Source: Deltaproteobacteria bacterium (GTDB lineage: Bacteria; Myxococcota_A; UBA9160; SZUA-336). Taken from it: a DNA stretch of 39,447 bases. Position 1 is the first letter of the stretch. Every line of letters begins with the position of its first letter. The translations under genes were made by a program, and so were the position numbers. This document shows positions 17,301-27,254 of the stretch, one piece after another. The notes under the pieces are model-generated. The model worked only from the letters and a program-made list of their open reading frames with translations, did not search any database and had not been told where the DNA came from. The stretch covers positions 1-39,447 of the forward strand of contig VGRW01000028.1 in assembly GCA_016875225.1 (NCBI GenBank). Direction: 5' to 3'.

Positions 17301-17339
17301 ATCCGGTTCCCTAGCCGACTGCTCCCAAGGAGAATTCGA

Positions 17340-17927
17340 ATGAAGCGCGAGACCACGGTCGCTCGCAAGACGCGCGAGACGGAGATCACGATCGAACTTC
17401 GCCTCGACGGAAGCGGCGAGGCGCAGATCGAGACGGGCATGCCCTTCTTCGACCACCTGCTCGACTCGTTCGCGCGGCACGGCCTCTTCGACCTGCAAGT
17501 GCGCGCCAAGGGCGACCTGCAGGTCGACCAACACCACACGGTCGAGGACGTGGGAATCGTGCTCGGACAGGCGCTGCGCCGCGCGATCGGCGACGGAGCC
17601 GGCCTGCGTCGCTTCGGCTCGGCCCGGATTCCGATGGCCGATGCCTGCGTTCAGGTCGATCTCGACCTGTCGAACCGGCCCTACCTCGTGTACCGCGTGG
17701 AACTCGCGCGCGACTGGGTCGCGGACTTCGACGCGGCGCTGGTCGAGGACTTCCTGTACGCGTTCAGCAGCAACGGCGGCATCGACCTGCACGTCGAGCG
17801 GAGCTACGGCCACAACGTGCACCACGTGATCGAGGCCATCTTCAAGGGGCTCGGGCGCGCGCTCGACCAGGCCACCACGCCCGACCCGCGCATCCGCGGC
17901 GCGCTCTCCACCAAGGGCTCGCTATGA
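17340..17927 (+). CDS. hisB: Imidazoleglycerol-phosphate dehydratase
   Basis: The 195-residue monofunctional IGPD has the Mn-binding motifs FFDHLLDSFARHG, DQHHTVEDVGI and, near the C-terminus, YGHNVHHVIEAIFKGLGRAL. It dehydrates imidazole-glycerol phosphate to imidazole-acetol phosphate; the histidinol phosphatase half of enteric HisB is absent. AAGGAG lies seven bases before the ATG, the clearest ribosome site in the cluster. It overlaps hisH by four bases. Confidence 0.97.
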   Translation: MKRETTVARKTRETEITIELRLDGSGEAQIETGMPFFDHLLDSFARHGLFDLQVRAKGDLQVDQHHTVEDVGIVLGQALRRAIGDGAGLRRFGSARIPMADACVQVDLDLSNRPYLVYRVELARDWVADFDAALVEDFLYAFSSNGGIDLHVERSYGHNVHHVIEAIFKGLGRALDQATTPDPRIRGALSTKGSL

Positions 17928-18541
17928 GCGCAGCCGGCGAAGAGGTCGTGATCGTCGACTACGGGATGGGAAATCTGCGCAGCGTCTCCCGCGCGTTCGA
18001 GCGGATCGGCGCGCGCCCGCGCGTCACCGACTCGGGGAGCCACCTGCGCGCGGCGCGGCGCGTGGTGCTCCCCGGCGTGGGTTCGGTGAGCCAGGCGATG
18101 GCCGCGCTGCGGAAGGGGGGCCTCGATGACGCGATTCGCGCGCACGTTGCTGCCGGCCGACCGTTTCTGGGCATCTGCCTCGGGCTGCAGGTCCTGCTCG
18201 AAGAGGCGGAGGAAGGCGGAATCGGCCCCTGCATCGGCGTCATTCCAGGCCGAGTCGCACGCTTCCCGGAGTCCCGCGAGCTTCCCATACCTCACATGGG
18301 CTGGAACCAGGTGAAGCCGGTGGTCGATCACCCGGTGATCGCGGAGGGGTACTTCTACTTCGTGCACGGCTATCGCGCGACGAACGTTCCCGACGAGTTC
18401 TGTCTGGCGCGAACCGACTACGGTGAGAGCTTCGCCTCGGCGATCGGGCGCGGAAGCTGCGTCGGAGTGCAGTTTCACCCCGAGAAGAGCCAGCGAGCGG
18501 GCCTCGAGCTACTCGAGAGATTCTGCGCGTGGATGCCGTGA
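17924..18541 (+). CDS. hisH: Imidazole glycerol phosphate synthase, glutamine amidotransferase subunit
   Basis: HisH hydrolyses glutamine and passes ammonia to HisF. The 205-residue class I amidotransferase shows VDYGMGNLRSV, the nucleophile elbow GICLGLQ with Cys85, and GVQFHPEKS with His185/Glu187, completing the triad. The HisF-contact PHMGWNQV is present. It overlaps hisB by four bases. Its partner hisF is separated by a lipoprotein gene and hisA. Confidence 0.97.
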   Translation: MSAAGEEVVIVDYGMGNLRSVSRAFERIGARPRVTDSGSHLRAARRVVLPGVGSVSQAMAALRKGGLDDAIRAHVAAGRPFLGICLGLQVLLEEAEEGGIGPCIGVIPGRVARFPESRELPIPHMGWNQVKPVVDHPVIAEGYFYFVHGYRATNVPDEFCLARTDYGESFASAIGRGSCVGVQFHPEKSQRAGLELLERFCAWMP

Positions 18542-19134
18542 GAGCGTTGGTGCTCGCGGCCGCCGTCGGCTTGCTGCTCGGCTGTGCGGTGCCGATCTCG
18601 ACCCAGCTTCGCGAGCCGCAGCCCCCGCCTGCGATCCGCAAGATCGTGATCCTGCCGTTCGCGAGCGATCCGGTCGCCGGTGCTTCCGCAGATTCCGAGG
18701 CGGCCGCAGTGGTCACGACGCGTTTTCTTCAAGCCATGACGCAGGCGTCGAGCTTCGAGATCGTTCCGCCCGACGAGGCCGTGCGCGTGCCCGGAGTCCT
18801 CGGCCCGGCTGGCGGAGAGCTGCTGCGCCGTCAGTTCGGGGCCGACGCCATTCTGACTGGCGTGGTGCGGCGCTACGTGGAGCGGACCGGCGGGCCGGGC
18901 GGCACGAACCAGCCCGCCGCCGTCTGGTTCCAGCTCGAGCTTCGCGCGCCCGGCGGGGTGCTGCTCTGGTCGGGAGTCTACAACGAGACCCAGCGGGCCC
19001 TGTCGGAAGACCTCGGCTCCCTGGGCCGGGCCTGGCAGCGCGGCTTTCGCTGGGTGACCGCGGCAGATCTCGCGGTCTATGGTGCGAATCGGCTGGCGCT
19101 CGCGCTGGTCGCGGACGTCCGGCCGTGGAGCTGA
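18538..19134 (+). CDS. Predicted lipoprotein inside the his operon (CsgG/TolB-N-like fold suspected)
   Basis: The 198-residue protein begins with a short signal peptide ending in the lipobox LLLGC, so it should be lipid-anchored. The mature part shows KIVILPFAS, then FGADAILTGVVRRYVER, WFQLELRAPGGVLLWSG and ALALVADV, a strand/helix order that resembles lipoproteins with a CsgG or TolB N-terminal-like fold. That is a resemblance only. GTG 18538 overlaps the hisH stop by four bases; GTG 18529 is an alternative. Its 3' end overlaps hisA by ten bases. No part of histidine synthesis needs a lipoprotein, so its place here may reflect only cotranscription. Confidence 0.82.
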   Translation: MRALVLAAAVGLLLGCAVPISTQLREPQPPPAIRKIVILPFASDPVAGASADSEAAAVVTTRFLQAMTQASSFEIVPPDEAVRVPGVLGPAGGELLRRQFGADAILTGVVRRYVERTGGPGGTNQPAAVWFQLELRAPGGVLLWSGVYNETQRALSEDLGSLGRAWQRGFRWVTAADLAVYGANRLALALVADVRPWS

Positions 19135-19850
19135 TCCCGTCCATCGACCTGCGAGGCGGCCGCGTCGTCAGGCTGGAGCAGGGGGATTACGACCGCGAGA
19201 CCCGCTACGACTTCGATCCGGTCGAGGTCGCCCGCGGCTTCGAGGTTGCCGGGGCCCGACGCGTCCACGTCGTCGATCTCGACGGAGCTCGCGACGGTCG
19301 CGCCGGGAATGACGCGGAGATTCGCAAGATTCTCGCGGCCTGCCCGCGGCTTTCGGTGCAAGTCGGCGGTGGGATGCGAACCCGCGAGCGAGTCAAGGAG
19401 GTCCTTTCGGCCGGCGCAGCGCGCGTCGTGATCGGCACGGCCGCGCTCGAGCAGCCGGAGCTGCTGATGGAGCTTGCGACCCTGTTCCCGGACCGGATCA
19501 TCCTCGGCCTGGACGCGCGCGAAGGCCGGGTCGCCGTGCGCGGCTGGCGCGAGATCCGCGCCGAGACGGTCGAGCAGGTGCTGGAGCGCTTCGCGAAGCT
19601 TCCCCTCGCGGCGGTTCTGCACACGGACATCGGCCGCGACGGCCTGCTCGGCGGGCCGAACGTCGAGGCCACCGCCGCGCTCGCGCGCCGCTCGCCCTTT
19701 CCGGTGCTGGCCTCCGGCGGCGTGGGGTCGATCGAGGACCTTGAGCGGCTGGCTCGCGCGCGCGTGATTTCCGGGGCGATCGTGGGCAAGGCGATCTACT
19801 CGGGCGCGATCCGCGTCGAGGATGCGATCGCGAGGCTCCGGGCGTGCTGA
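19125..19850 (+). CDS. hisA: ProFAR isomerase
   Basis: The 241-residue (beta/alpha)8 enzyme carries [14 protein letters not shown] (catalytic Asp8), [28 protein letters not shown] (second catalytic Asp) and [13 protein letters not shown] (phosphate binding). It isomerises ProFAR to PRFAR, the substrate of HisF/HisH. GTG 19125 is the start that gives the conserved N-terminus; it lies inside the lipoprotein gene end. It overlaps hisF by seven bases. Confidence 0.95.
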   Translation: MELIPSIDLRGGRVVRLEQGDYDRETRYDFDPVEVARGFEVAGARRVHVVDLDGARDGRAGNDAEIRKILAACPRLSVQVGGGMRTRERVKEVLSAGAARVVIGTAALEQPELLMELATLFPDRIILGLDAREGRVAVRGWREIRAETVEQVLERFAKLPLAAVLHTDIGRDGLLGGPNVEATAALARRSPFPVLASGGVGSIEDLERLARARVISGAIVGKAIYSGAIRVEDAIARLRAC

Positions 19851-20635
19851 CCAAGCGAATCATTCCCTGTCTCGATGTGAAGGACGGCCGCGTCGTGAAG
19901 GGCGTGCAGTTCGTCGACCTGATCGACGCCGGGGATCCGGTCGAGGTGGGCGCGGCGTACGACGCGCAGGGAGCGGACGAGCTCTGCCTGCTCGACATCA
20001 ACGCGTCTCACGAGAACCGCGCGACGATGCTCGACCTGGTCGCGCGCACGGCCGACCGACTCACGATCCCGTTCTCGGTGGGTGGTGGCGTGCGATCTGT
20101 CGCGGACGTTCGCGCTCTGCTTCGCTCCGGCGCGGACAAGGTCTCGGTCAACTCCGCGGCCGTCGTCCGTCCCGATCTCGTGCGAGAGACTGCCGATCAG
20201 CTAGGCTCGGCGAACCTGATCGTCGCCGTCGACGCTCGCCGCCGCGACTCGCAGGCTCCTCAGTCGGGCTGGGAGGTCTACACACACGGGGGTCGGCGCC
20301 CGACCGGGATCGACGCGGTCGAGTGGGCTGCGCGCGTCGAGGCACTCGGCGCGGGCGAGATCCTGCTCACGAGCATGGATCGGGACGGAACGCGCGACGG
20401 CTACGACTTGGAACTCACGCGCGCAGTGACTCGCGCTGTCTCGATTCCCGTGATCGCATCCGGCGGAGCCGGAACTCTCGAGCATCTGCGCGAGGCGCTC
20501 GATGACGGCGTCGCCGGCGGCGGCGCGTCGGCGGTTCTCGCCGCGAGCATCTTCCACTTCGGAACTTTCCGAGTGCCGCAGGCCAAGACCTACCTGGCCG
20601 CGCGCGGGATATTGGTCCGACCAATCACGTCGTGA
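19844..20635 (+). CDS. hisF: Imidazole glycerol phosphate synthase, cyclase subunit
   Basis: The 263-residue (beta/alpha)8 cyclase has [15 protein letters not shown] (Asp11), [20 protein letters not shown] (second catalytic Asp), [13 protein letters not shown] and [12 protein letters not shown]. It joins ammonia from HisH with PRFAR to make IGP and AICAR. It starts with GTG overlapping hisA by seven bases. This ends the his run; a gap of 332 bases follows with no clear terminator hairpin. Confidence 0.97.
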   Translation: MLTKRIIPCLDVKDGRVVKGVQFVDLIDAGDPVEVGAAYDAQGADELCLLDINASHENRATMLDLVARTADRLTIPFSVGGGVRSVADVRALLRSGADKVSVNSAAVVRPDLVRETADQLGSANLIVAVDARRRDSQAPQSGWEVYTHGGRRPTGIDAVEWAARVEALGAGEILLTSMDRDGTRDGYDLELTRAVTRAVSIPVIASGGAGTLEHLREALDDGVAGGGASAVLAASIFHFGTFRVPQAKTYLAARGILVRPITS

Positions 20636-20690
20636 GCGGGCGAAACCGGCCCGACCAATCGCCATCCGGGGCCTCTGTTACGGGCAAGTG

Positions 20691-20720
20691 TTGCGCGGTC
20701 CAAAAGCCCTGTGCTAGCTT
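20691..20720 (+). promoter_or_regulatory. Candidate promoter of the rpsU-dnaG-rpoD operon
   Basis: TTGCGC (20691-20696), an 18-base spacer and TAGCTT (20715-20720) with an extended TGC just before it form one of the best sigma-70-type promoters in the window. Initiation near 20727 would give a leader of about 240 bases before rpsU. Confidence 0.5.
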
Positions 20721-20727
20721 CCGCCGC

Positions 20728-20910
20728 TGCTAGGTCATCCTTGTAAGTAGCTGAAAGAGTTGGATGTTCTGGCGATGCGAGGGGATCGGTTTCAGCCTGG
20801 AACGTGTTTCAGGACGAGTCTTCCGCCCGCAGCGCCGCGCGATGACCTGAGCAAGCCCCCCAGTCCTCCCCTTCGCTTTCTCACCTGCAGCGTGCCGCTT
20901 CGGGGACTGG
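20728..20910 (+). promoter_or_regulatory. Structured 5' leader of rpsU (candidate cis-regulatory RNA)
   Basis: The 332-base gap between hisF and rpsU has no convincing gene but strong pairing. TGCTAGGTCATC (20728-20739) pairs with GATGACCT-G-AGCA (20841-20853), twelve pairs with one bulge, closing a 100-base region. Inside, GCTGAAA (20750-20756) pairs with TTTCAGC (20790-20796), and CCTGGAACGTGTTTCAGG (20796-20813) forms a hairpin that competes for one base. Outside, CCAGTCCTCCCC (20860-20871) pairs with GGGGACTGG (20902-20910). I cannot match it to a riboswitch, 6S, SRP or RNase P RNA. A regulatory role, such as feedback by S21, is an inference. Confidence 0.45.
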
Positions 20911-20967
20911 TCGTCTGGAGTGGGGCGGGTCGAGGAAACACCGCGAGCCGTAGAGCGAGGAGTGCTT

Positions 20968-21162
20968 TTGCCTGGTGTGAAGCTGAAGGAGAACGAGTCC
21001 TTCGAGAGCGCTCTCAAGCGCTTCAAGAAGCAGTGCGAGAAGGCCGGGCTGATGTACGAGCTTCGCAAGCGCGAGCACTACGAGAAGCCGAGCGTCCGCA
21101 ACAAGAAGAAGACGCTCGCCGCCCGGAAGCGAGCGCTGAAGAAGCTCAAGGCGCAAGTTTAG
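20968..21162 (+). CDS. rpsU: 30S ribosomal protein S21
   Basis: The 64-residue basic protein begins [19 protein letters not shown] and contains [23 protein letters not shown], typical bS21. TTG 20968 is chosen over GTG 20977 because the family starts MPG and AGGAG lies five bases before the TTG. bS21 helps place mRNA near the anti-Shine-Dalgarno end of 16S rRNA. It heads the macromolecular synthesis operon with dnaG and rpoD. Its C-terminal tail is Lys/Arg-rich. Confidence 0.97.
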   Translation: MPGVKLKENESFESALKRFKKQCEKAGLMYELRKREHYEKPSVRNKKKTLAARKRALKKLKAQV

Positions 21163-21169
21163 GAAGCAG

Positions 21170-21209
21170 CATGAGGCCCGAGGCAGACCCTGCCCGGGCC
21201 TTTCTCATG
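21170..21209 (+). terminator. Hairpin terminator/attenuator between rpsU and dnaG
   Basis: GGCCCG-A-GGCAG (21175-21186) pairs with CTGCCCGGGCC (21190-21200), eleven pairs with one bulged A and an ACC loop, followed by TTTCTC. CATGAG (21170-21175) and CTCATG (21204-21209) can pair outside it. The short T run suggests partial termination, which would make more S21 than primase and sigma factor, as with the terminator at the same place in the E. coli operon. Confidence 0.7.
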
Positions 21210-21258
21210 TCGGGTCGAATGCCACGTTGGTCTGAACGGGTAGGGGGCGCAGGGCGGA

Positions 21259-23046
21259 GTGGGCCGAATCCCCGAGAACGTCGTTTCGGAGATCCGCGAC
21301 CGGGCTGACATCGTCGCGATCGTCGGCCGGCACGTGACGCTCAAGAAGGCGGGCAGCCGCTTCTGGGGGCTCTGTCCTTTCCACGACGAGAAGACCGCCT
21401 CGTTCCAGGTCCACGCCGACAAGCAGATCTTCTACTGCTTCGGCTGCGGCGCCGGGGGTGACGTGTTCGCATTCCGCATGCGCACGGAGGGCCTCGACTT
21501 CCCGGACGTGATTCGCGTGCTCGGGCGCGAGCTCGGGATCGCGGTTCCCGAAACCGGCGGTGGCGACGAAGGCCAGGTGGCGGCGGCATTCCGCGCGAAC
21601 GAGGCCGCGGCCGCCTTCTTCCTCAACAGCCTGCGACGTCCGGAGGGAGAGGCCGCGCGGAAGTACCTCGCTGCGCGGGGCATCCCCGAGGATCTCGCCG
21701 AGCGATTCAGGATCGGCTGGGCGCCCGAAGGCTGGGACGGGCTCCTGCAGCACCTGCGCCGCTCGCGCATCTCGGTCGAAGAGGCCGAGCTCGCGGGTCT
21801 GATCGCCAGGCGCCCAAGCGGAGACGGCCACTACGATCGATTCCGCGCGCGGGTCGTCTTCCCGATCCTCGAGCCAACCGGTCAGGTCGCGGGCTTTGGC
21901 GGGCGGGGCCTCGGAGGCGAGCCGCCGAAGTACCTGAACACCCCCGAGACGCCCGTCTATAAGAAGAGCCGCGCGCTCTTCGGCGTGCCGCAGGCGCTCG
22001 AGGCGATCCGCGAGCGCGGGCGCGTGCTGGTCGTCGAGGGCTATTTCGACCTGCTCGCGCTGCACCGGGCGGGACTTCCCGAGGGCGTGGCTCCCTGCGG
22101 AACCGCCGTGACGCAGGCGCATGCCAGGCGAATTCGCCGCTACGCGACCGAAGTCGTGCTGCTCTTCGACGGGGACGTCGCAGGTCAGGCCGCTGCCGAG
22201 CGAGCGCTTCCCATCCTGCTCGCGGAGGGCCTTCGCGTGCGAGCGGCCTTCCTTCCGCTCGGCGAGGACCCCGACACGCTGGTCGCGAACTCGGGCGTCG
22301 CCGCGCTGCGCGCCTGCGTCGAGAGCGCGGTGCCGCTGCTCGACCACCTGATCGAGCGCGCGCTGAAGGAAGGCGCGGGCCATGCGTGGGCGGCGGCCGA
22401 TACCGCGCGAAGTGTTGCGCCCCATCTGCGCGCGCTCTCGAACCCGGTGGAACGGGCCGCCTACGTGCGCCTGCTGTCGAGCCGGCTCGAGATCCCGCCA
22501 GCCGCCCTGGAAGAGGCGCTGCGTCAGGGCGCCGAACGCGAAGCTCCGCGGCCGGTGCCTGGCGCGGCAGCGACCGCGCGCGCGCCCCGACAGGAAGAGA
22601 TCCCGCCGATCGCGCGCATGCTGATCGCCACGCTCGCCGCGCACCCCGAGACGCTCGAGCTCTTCGACGCGCTCGAATCCGACTGGCTCCCGAACGACGC
22701 CGGAGTGGAGCTGCTGGCCAAGCTGCAGGCCGCCTGCGCTTCGAGCGGTCGCAGCGGGGCGGCAAGTCTTCTGTCCCCGGACTCGCAGGAGCTCGCTGAC
22801 GAGCAGAAGGCGCTCCTCGGGCGGATCATCGCCGAGGCCCCGCAGCTCGACTCGCGCAGCGCTGCGCGCAGCGTCTCCGACTGCCTCGCGAAGCTCGAGA
22901 TCGCGAAGCTCACGGCGAGCAAGCGCGTGCTCGAGGAACGGCGTGGATCCTGCACGGATCCGGCCGAACAGAACGAGATCGACGAAGAGCTTCAGCGGAT
23001 CACGTCCCGACGGCACGATCTGCAGAAGAAGGTGCGGCAGGTCTAA
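21259..23046 (+). CDS. dnaG: DNA primase
   Basis: The 595-residue protein has the CHC2 zinc finger (Cys39, His42, Cys60, Cys63 in LCPFHDEK and FYCFGCG), the RNA polymerase core with FGGRGLGGEPPKYLNTPETP, the TOPRIM motifs VVEGYFDLLALH and LFDGDVAGQAAAER, and a helical C-terminal region for the helicase. It makes RNA primers for replication. It starts with GTG; a purine-rich stretch AGGGGGC precedes it. It lies between rpsU and rpoD, the classical operon order. Confidence 0.97.
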   Translation: MGRIPENVVSEIRDRADIVAIVGRHVTLKKAGSRFWGLCPFHDEKTASFQVHADKQIFYCFGCGAGGDVFAFRMRTEGLDFPDVIRVLGRELGIAVPETGGGDEGQVAAAFRANEAAAAFFLNSLRRPEGEAARKYLAARGIPEDLAERFRIGWAPEGWDGLLQHLRRSRISVEEAELAGLIARRPSGDGHYDRFRARVVFPILEPTGQVAGFGGRGLGGEPPKYLNTPETPVYKKSRALFGVPQALEAIRERGRVLVVEGYFDLLALHRAGLPEGVAPCGTAVTQAHARRIRRYATEVVLLFDGDVAGQAAAERALPILLAEGLRVRAAFLPLGEDPDTLVANSGVAALRACVESAVPLLDHLIERALKEGAGHAWAAADTARSVAPHLRALSNPVERAAYVRLLSSRLEIPPAALEEALRQGAEREAPRPVPGAAATARAPRQEEIPPIARMLIATLAAHPETLELFDALESDWLPNDAGVELLAKLQAACASSGRSGAASLLSPDSQELADEQKALLGRIIAEAPQLDSRSAARSVSDCLAKLEIAKLTASKRVLEERRGSCTDPAEQNEIDEELQRITSRRHDLQKKVRQV

Positions 23047-23085
23047 CTTTTTCTTCCCTCGGATGCCCAAGGAGTTCCCCCCCAA

Positions 23086-24975
<1,890 letters not shown>

Positions 24976-25017
24976 ACCGGGCATAAGCTCCAGGCGACTT
25001 TTCCCGAAGACTCCCGC

Positions 25018-27102
25018 ATGAGAAGGGGATTCCTCGGGTTCGTCTGGGCGGGCGTGTGTCTCTGGCTCTGCGGCTGCGCGACGGTTCTGTCGCCGCTGCC
25101 CGCGCTTGCGCCGCTCTGGCGGCCTGCGCCGGCGCCGGGCGCGGCGGACGGGCTGCGAATCGAGCCGCGCAATTCGAGCGCGCGTCTGGGCGAGACGGCG
25201 ACCCTTCGTGTCCTGGGCACGGGCGCGGCCGATGCCAGCTGTCAGCTCTCGGACGGGGAAGCGCTCGAGCTCGGCCCCGAGGGCATTCGATTGCCTTCGC
25301 CCGCCTTTGCCGCGCCCGTCTCCGTCCTGTGTCAGGCCGGCGAACTGCGCGCCGAGGCGCAGCTGACCTACACCGATTCGCGCACTCTTCCCGTGGCCGA
25401 TCCGTACCAGGGCGGCGTGGTGCTGTTCAAGCTTCGCGAGCTTCCGGAGCCGTTCCGCGAGCCGGTCGCGCGAGCGGGCGTCGGCCTTCCGTCCCTCGAC
25501 GCCAAGCTGCGCGCGCTCTCCGCGCTTGCGCTTCCCGCCTTCCCCTTCGATCGCACGGGCGCGCGCGATGCCGTCGGTCTCGGACTGTGGATCGCGATCG
25601 ATCTGCCCGAGCAGACCAACTTCTACCAGGCCGTGAGCTGGCTGCGCGGCGACGCGAACGTATACCCGGAGAGCTACCTGCCCGCGGATGGCGCCTTCCT
25701 GCGCGTGCGGGCCGGCGCGGACTGGCCGACTGCGCTCGGCGAAGTGACTCGTATCGTCGATCCCGAGACCGATGCCTATCGCTCGAGTGTCTCGCGCGCG
25801 AGCTCGAATCGAGTCGCGGCGAATGCCGCGCCTGGCGAGCTCGTCGCGATCGGCGCTCCGCAGGTCTGGAGCGACGAGCAGGGCGACGGGGTCAGGCTGG
25901 CGGTGATCGACACGGGCATCGACGTGAACCACGCGGCTCTGGCGGGGAACCTGCTCGACAAGGCCTCGGAGCGCGACGGCGACGATCTCGACGGGAACGG
26001 AGTCCCGGGGGATCGCTTCGGCGCGAACCTTGCGCAGCTCGCGATCGCTCGCGACGGAGCGTCGGCCCGGCTCGCGCTCGGTGTCGTTGGCGACGTCACG
26101 GACTGGGACGGCGCCTCGGATCGCACCCGGCGGACCTGGGGCCACGGAACCGCTCTCGCCTCGCTCGCCGCCGGGGCTGGCGGCGCGGGCCTGCCGCTCG
26201 GCGTCGCGCCGCGCGCGCAGATCCTCGCGGTCGACGTGCAGGAGAATCCGCGAACGAGCCTCGCCCGCGACTCCGATCAGGATCCGCGAATGGCCGACTC
26301 CGAAGCGCTGCCCGCCGAGCTGCGCAGCTCGACCTGGGCGCGCGCGGCGGGAATCGCCTACGCGGTCGGCGAGCGTGCCCGCGTGCTGACCTGCGCGTGG
26401 CCCGGCGAGCGGCCGCACTGGATCCTGCACGACGCGCTGCTCTTCGCCGAGGACAACTGCGCGATCGCGATCTGCGGTCCGGGCGACGAGCCCGGCGAGA
26501 GCGGCGCGTACCCGTCGCACTGGCGCCAGTCCTGGCTGGAGCAGAACGGCGGCGGGACGGGGGTCGTCTGGGATCCGTGGCTCGACGCGGAGAGCAGCGA
26601 CGTCCTGCTTCGCCCGCTCCGCGCGCTCGTCATCGCAGACGTGGCCGCGTCCGCAGAGCGCGCGCCGGACCTCTCGCTGCCGCAGCGCGTCCAGGTCGAC
26701 GGTCAGATCTCCGCGGCCGTGTCGAACCCGCGCAACGACCGGTCCTCGATCGCGGACCGACGCGTCGCCCCGCACGCGGGCTCGCTTGCCGCCGTGGGCC
26801 TGACCGCGGGCGCAGCGCTTCTCGTCAGCGGCTCGCGCCCGGACCTCGAGCCCTGGGCGGTCCGCGAGTCCCTGGTGAGCGGCGCCTCGCTCACGACCGG
26901 CGCCCCGGCGCTCTCGGTGGCCGGGGCCATGGCCGCGACAGGCCGGCTCGAGAACGGCGTGTGTCGCGCGCTCCTGCGCCGCGAGCCGAGCCGCGAGGCC
27001 TCGCCGTGGCCGTCGATCCGGATCAAGACCAACGCCGATCGGCCGCTGCCCGGCGCCCCGCCCGCGAGCCCCGCACCCGAGGACACGAAGCGAGGCCGCT
27101 AG
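25018..27102 (+). CDS. Divergent subtilase-like (S8) lipoprotein, possibly inactive
   Basis: The 694-residue protein has a signal peptide with lipobox WLCGC, an Ala/Pro-rich stretch, an Ig-like N-terminal region (about 45-125), a linker domain, and an S8-type core: [14 protein letters not shown] with Asp298, [14 protein letters not shown] with His376, and [13 protein letters not shown] with Ser589. The oxyanion-hole Asn of the family (AGN) is replaced: the segment reads ICGPGDE with Pro488, and the Pro after the Ser block is Val. It may be a low-activity protease or a binding protein on the cell envelope. It stands alone between rpoD and a tRNA gene; no inhibitor or export genes are near. TAAGCT (24984-24989) could be its -10. 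Confidence 0.85.
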   Translation: MRRGFLGFVWAGVCLWLCGCATVLSPLPALAPLWRPAPAPGAADGLRIEPRNSSARLGETATLRVLGTGAADASCQLSDGEALELGPEGIRLPSPAFAAPVSVLCQAGELRAEAQLTYTDSRTLPVADPYQGGVVLFKLRELPEPFREPVARAGVGLPSLDAKLRALSALALPAFPFDRTGARDAVGLGLWIAIDLPEQTNFYQAVSWLRGDANVYPESYLPADGAFLRVRAGADWPTALGEVTRIVDPETDAYRSSVSRASSNRVAANAAPGELVAIGAPQVWSDEQGDGVRLAVIDTGIDVNHAALAGNLLDKASERDGDDLDGNGVPGDRFGANLAQLAIARDGASARLALGVVGDVTDWDGASDRTRRTWGHGTALASLAAGAGGAGLPLGVAPRAQILAVDVQENPRTSLARDSDQDPRMADSEALPAELRSSTWARAAGIAYAVGERARVLTCAWPGERPHWILHDALLFAEDNCAIAICGPGDEPGESGAYPSHWRQSWLEQNGGGTGVVWDPWLDAESSDVLLRPLRALVIADVAASAERAPDLSLPQRVQVDGQISAAVSNPRNDRSSIADRRVAPHAGSLAAVGLTAGAALLVSGSRPDLEPWAVRESLVSGASLTTGAPALSVAGAMAATGRLENGVCRALLRREPSREASPWPSIRIKTNADRPLPGAPPASPAPEDTKRGR

Positions 27103-27110
27103 GAAAGATC

Positions 27111-27187
27111 TGGTCGGGGCGGCCGGATTTGAACCGGCGACCTCTTGGTCCCGAACCAAGCGCGCTACCAAGCTGCGCTACGCCCCG
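27111..27187 (-). tRNA. tRNA-Pro (anticodon CGG)
   Basis: On the minus strand a full 77-base cloverleaf is present: acceptor CGGGGCG/CGCCCCG, D-arm GCGC..GCGC, anticodon stem CTTGG/CCAAG with loop TTCGGGA, T-arm GCCGG-TTCGAAT-CCGGC, discriminator A and an encoded CCA (27111-27113). It reads CCG codons, frequent in this GC-rich DNA. It lies opposite to its neighbours, eight bases after the protease stop. Confidence 0.97.
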
Positions 27188-27198
27188 AAGCGCGCCGC

Positions 27199-27204
27199 AG
27201 CATA
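27199..27204 (-). promoter_or_regulatory. Candidate -10 (TATGCT) of tRNA-Pro
   Basis: TATGCT on the minus strand lies 11 bases before the mature tRNA 5' end, suitable for a short 5' leader removed by RNase P. A -35 is not evident. Confidence 0.4.
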
Positions 27205-27242
27205 GCGCCCCCGGGCAGCGCCTGCTCGCTCGCCAGGGGCGC

Positions 27243-27248
27243 TATGGT
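27243..27248 (+). promoter_or_regulatory. Candidate -10 (TATGGT) for leaderless CDF transporter mRNA
   Basis: TATGGT is six bases before the GTG start at 27255. There is no Shine-Dalgarno sequence. No good -35 was found at 16-18 bases. Confidence 0.45.
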
Positions 27249-27254
27249 GTCCGG

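Noticed and set aside
27111-27187. tRNA-Pro as an attachment site of an integrated element
   Set aside because: No integrase, no repeat of the tRNA end and no composition change in the neighbouring genes are visible.
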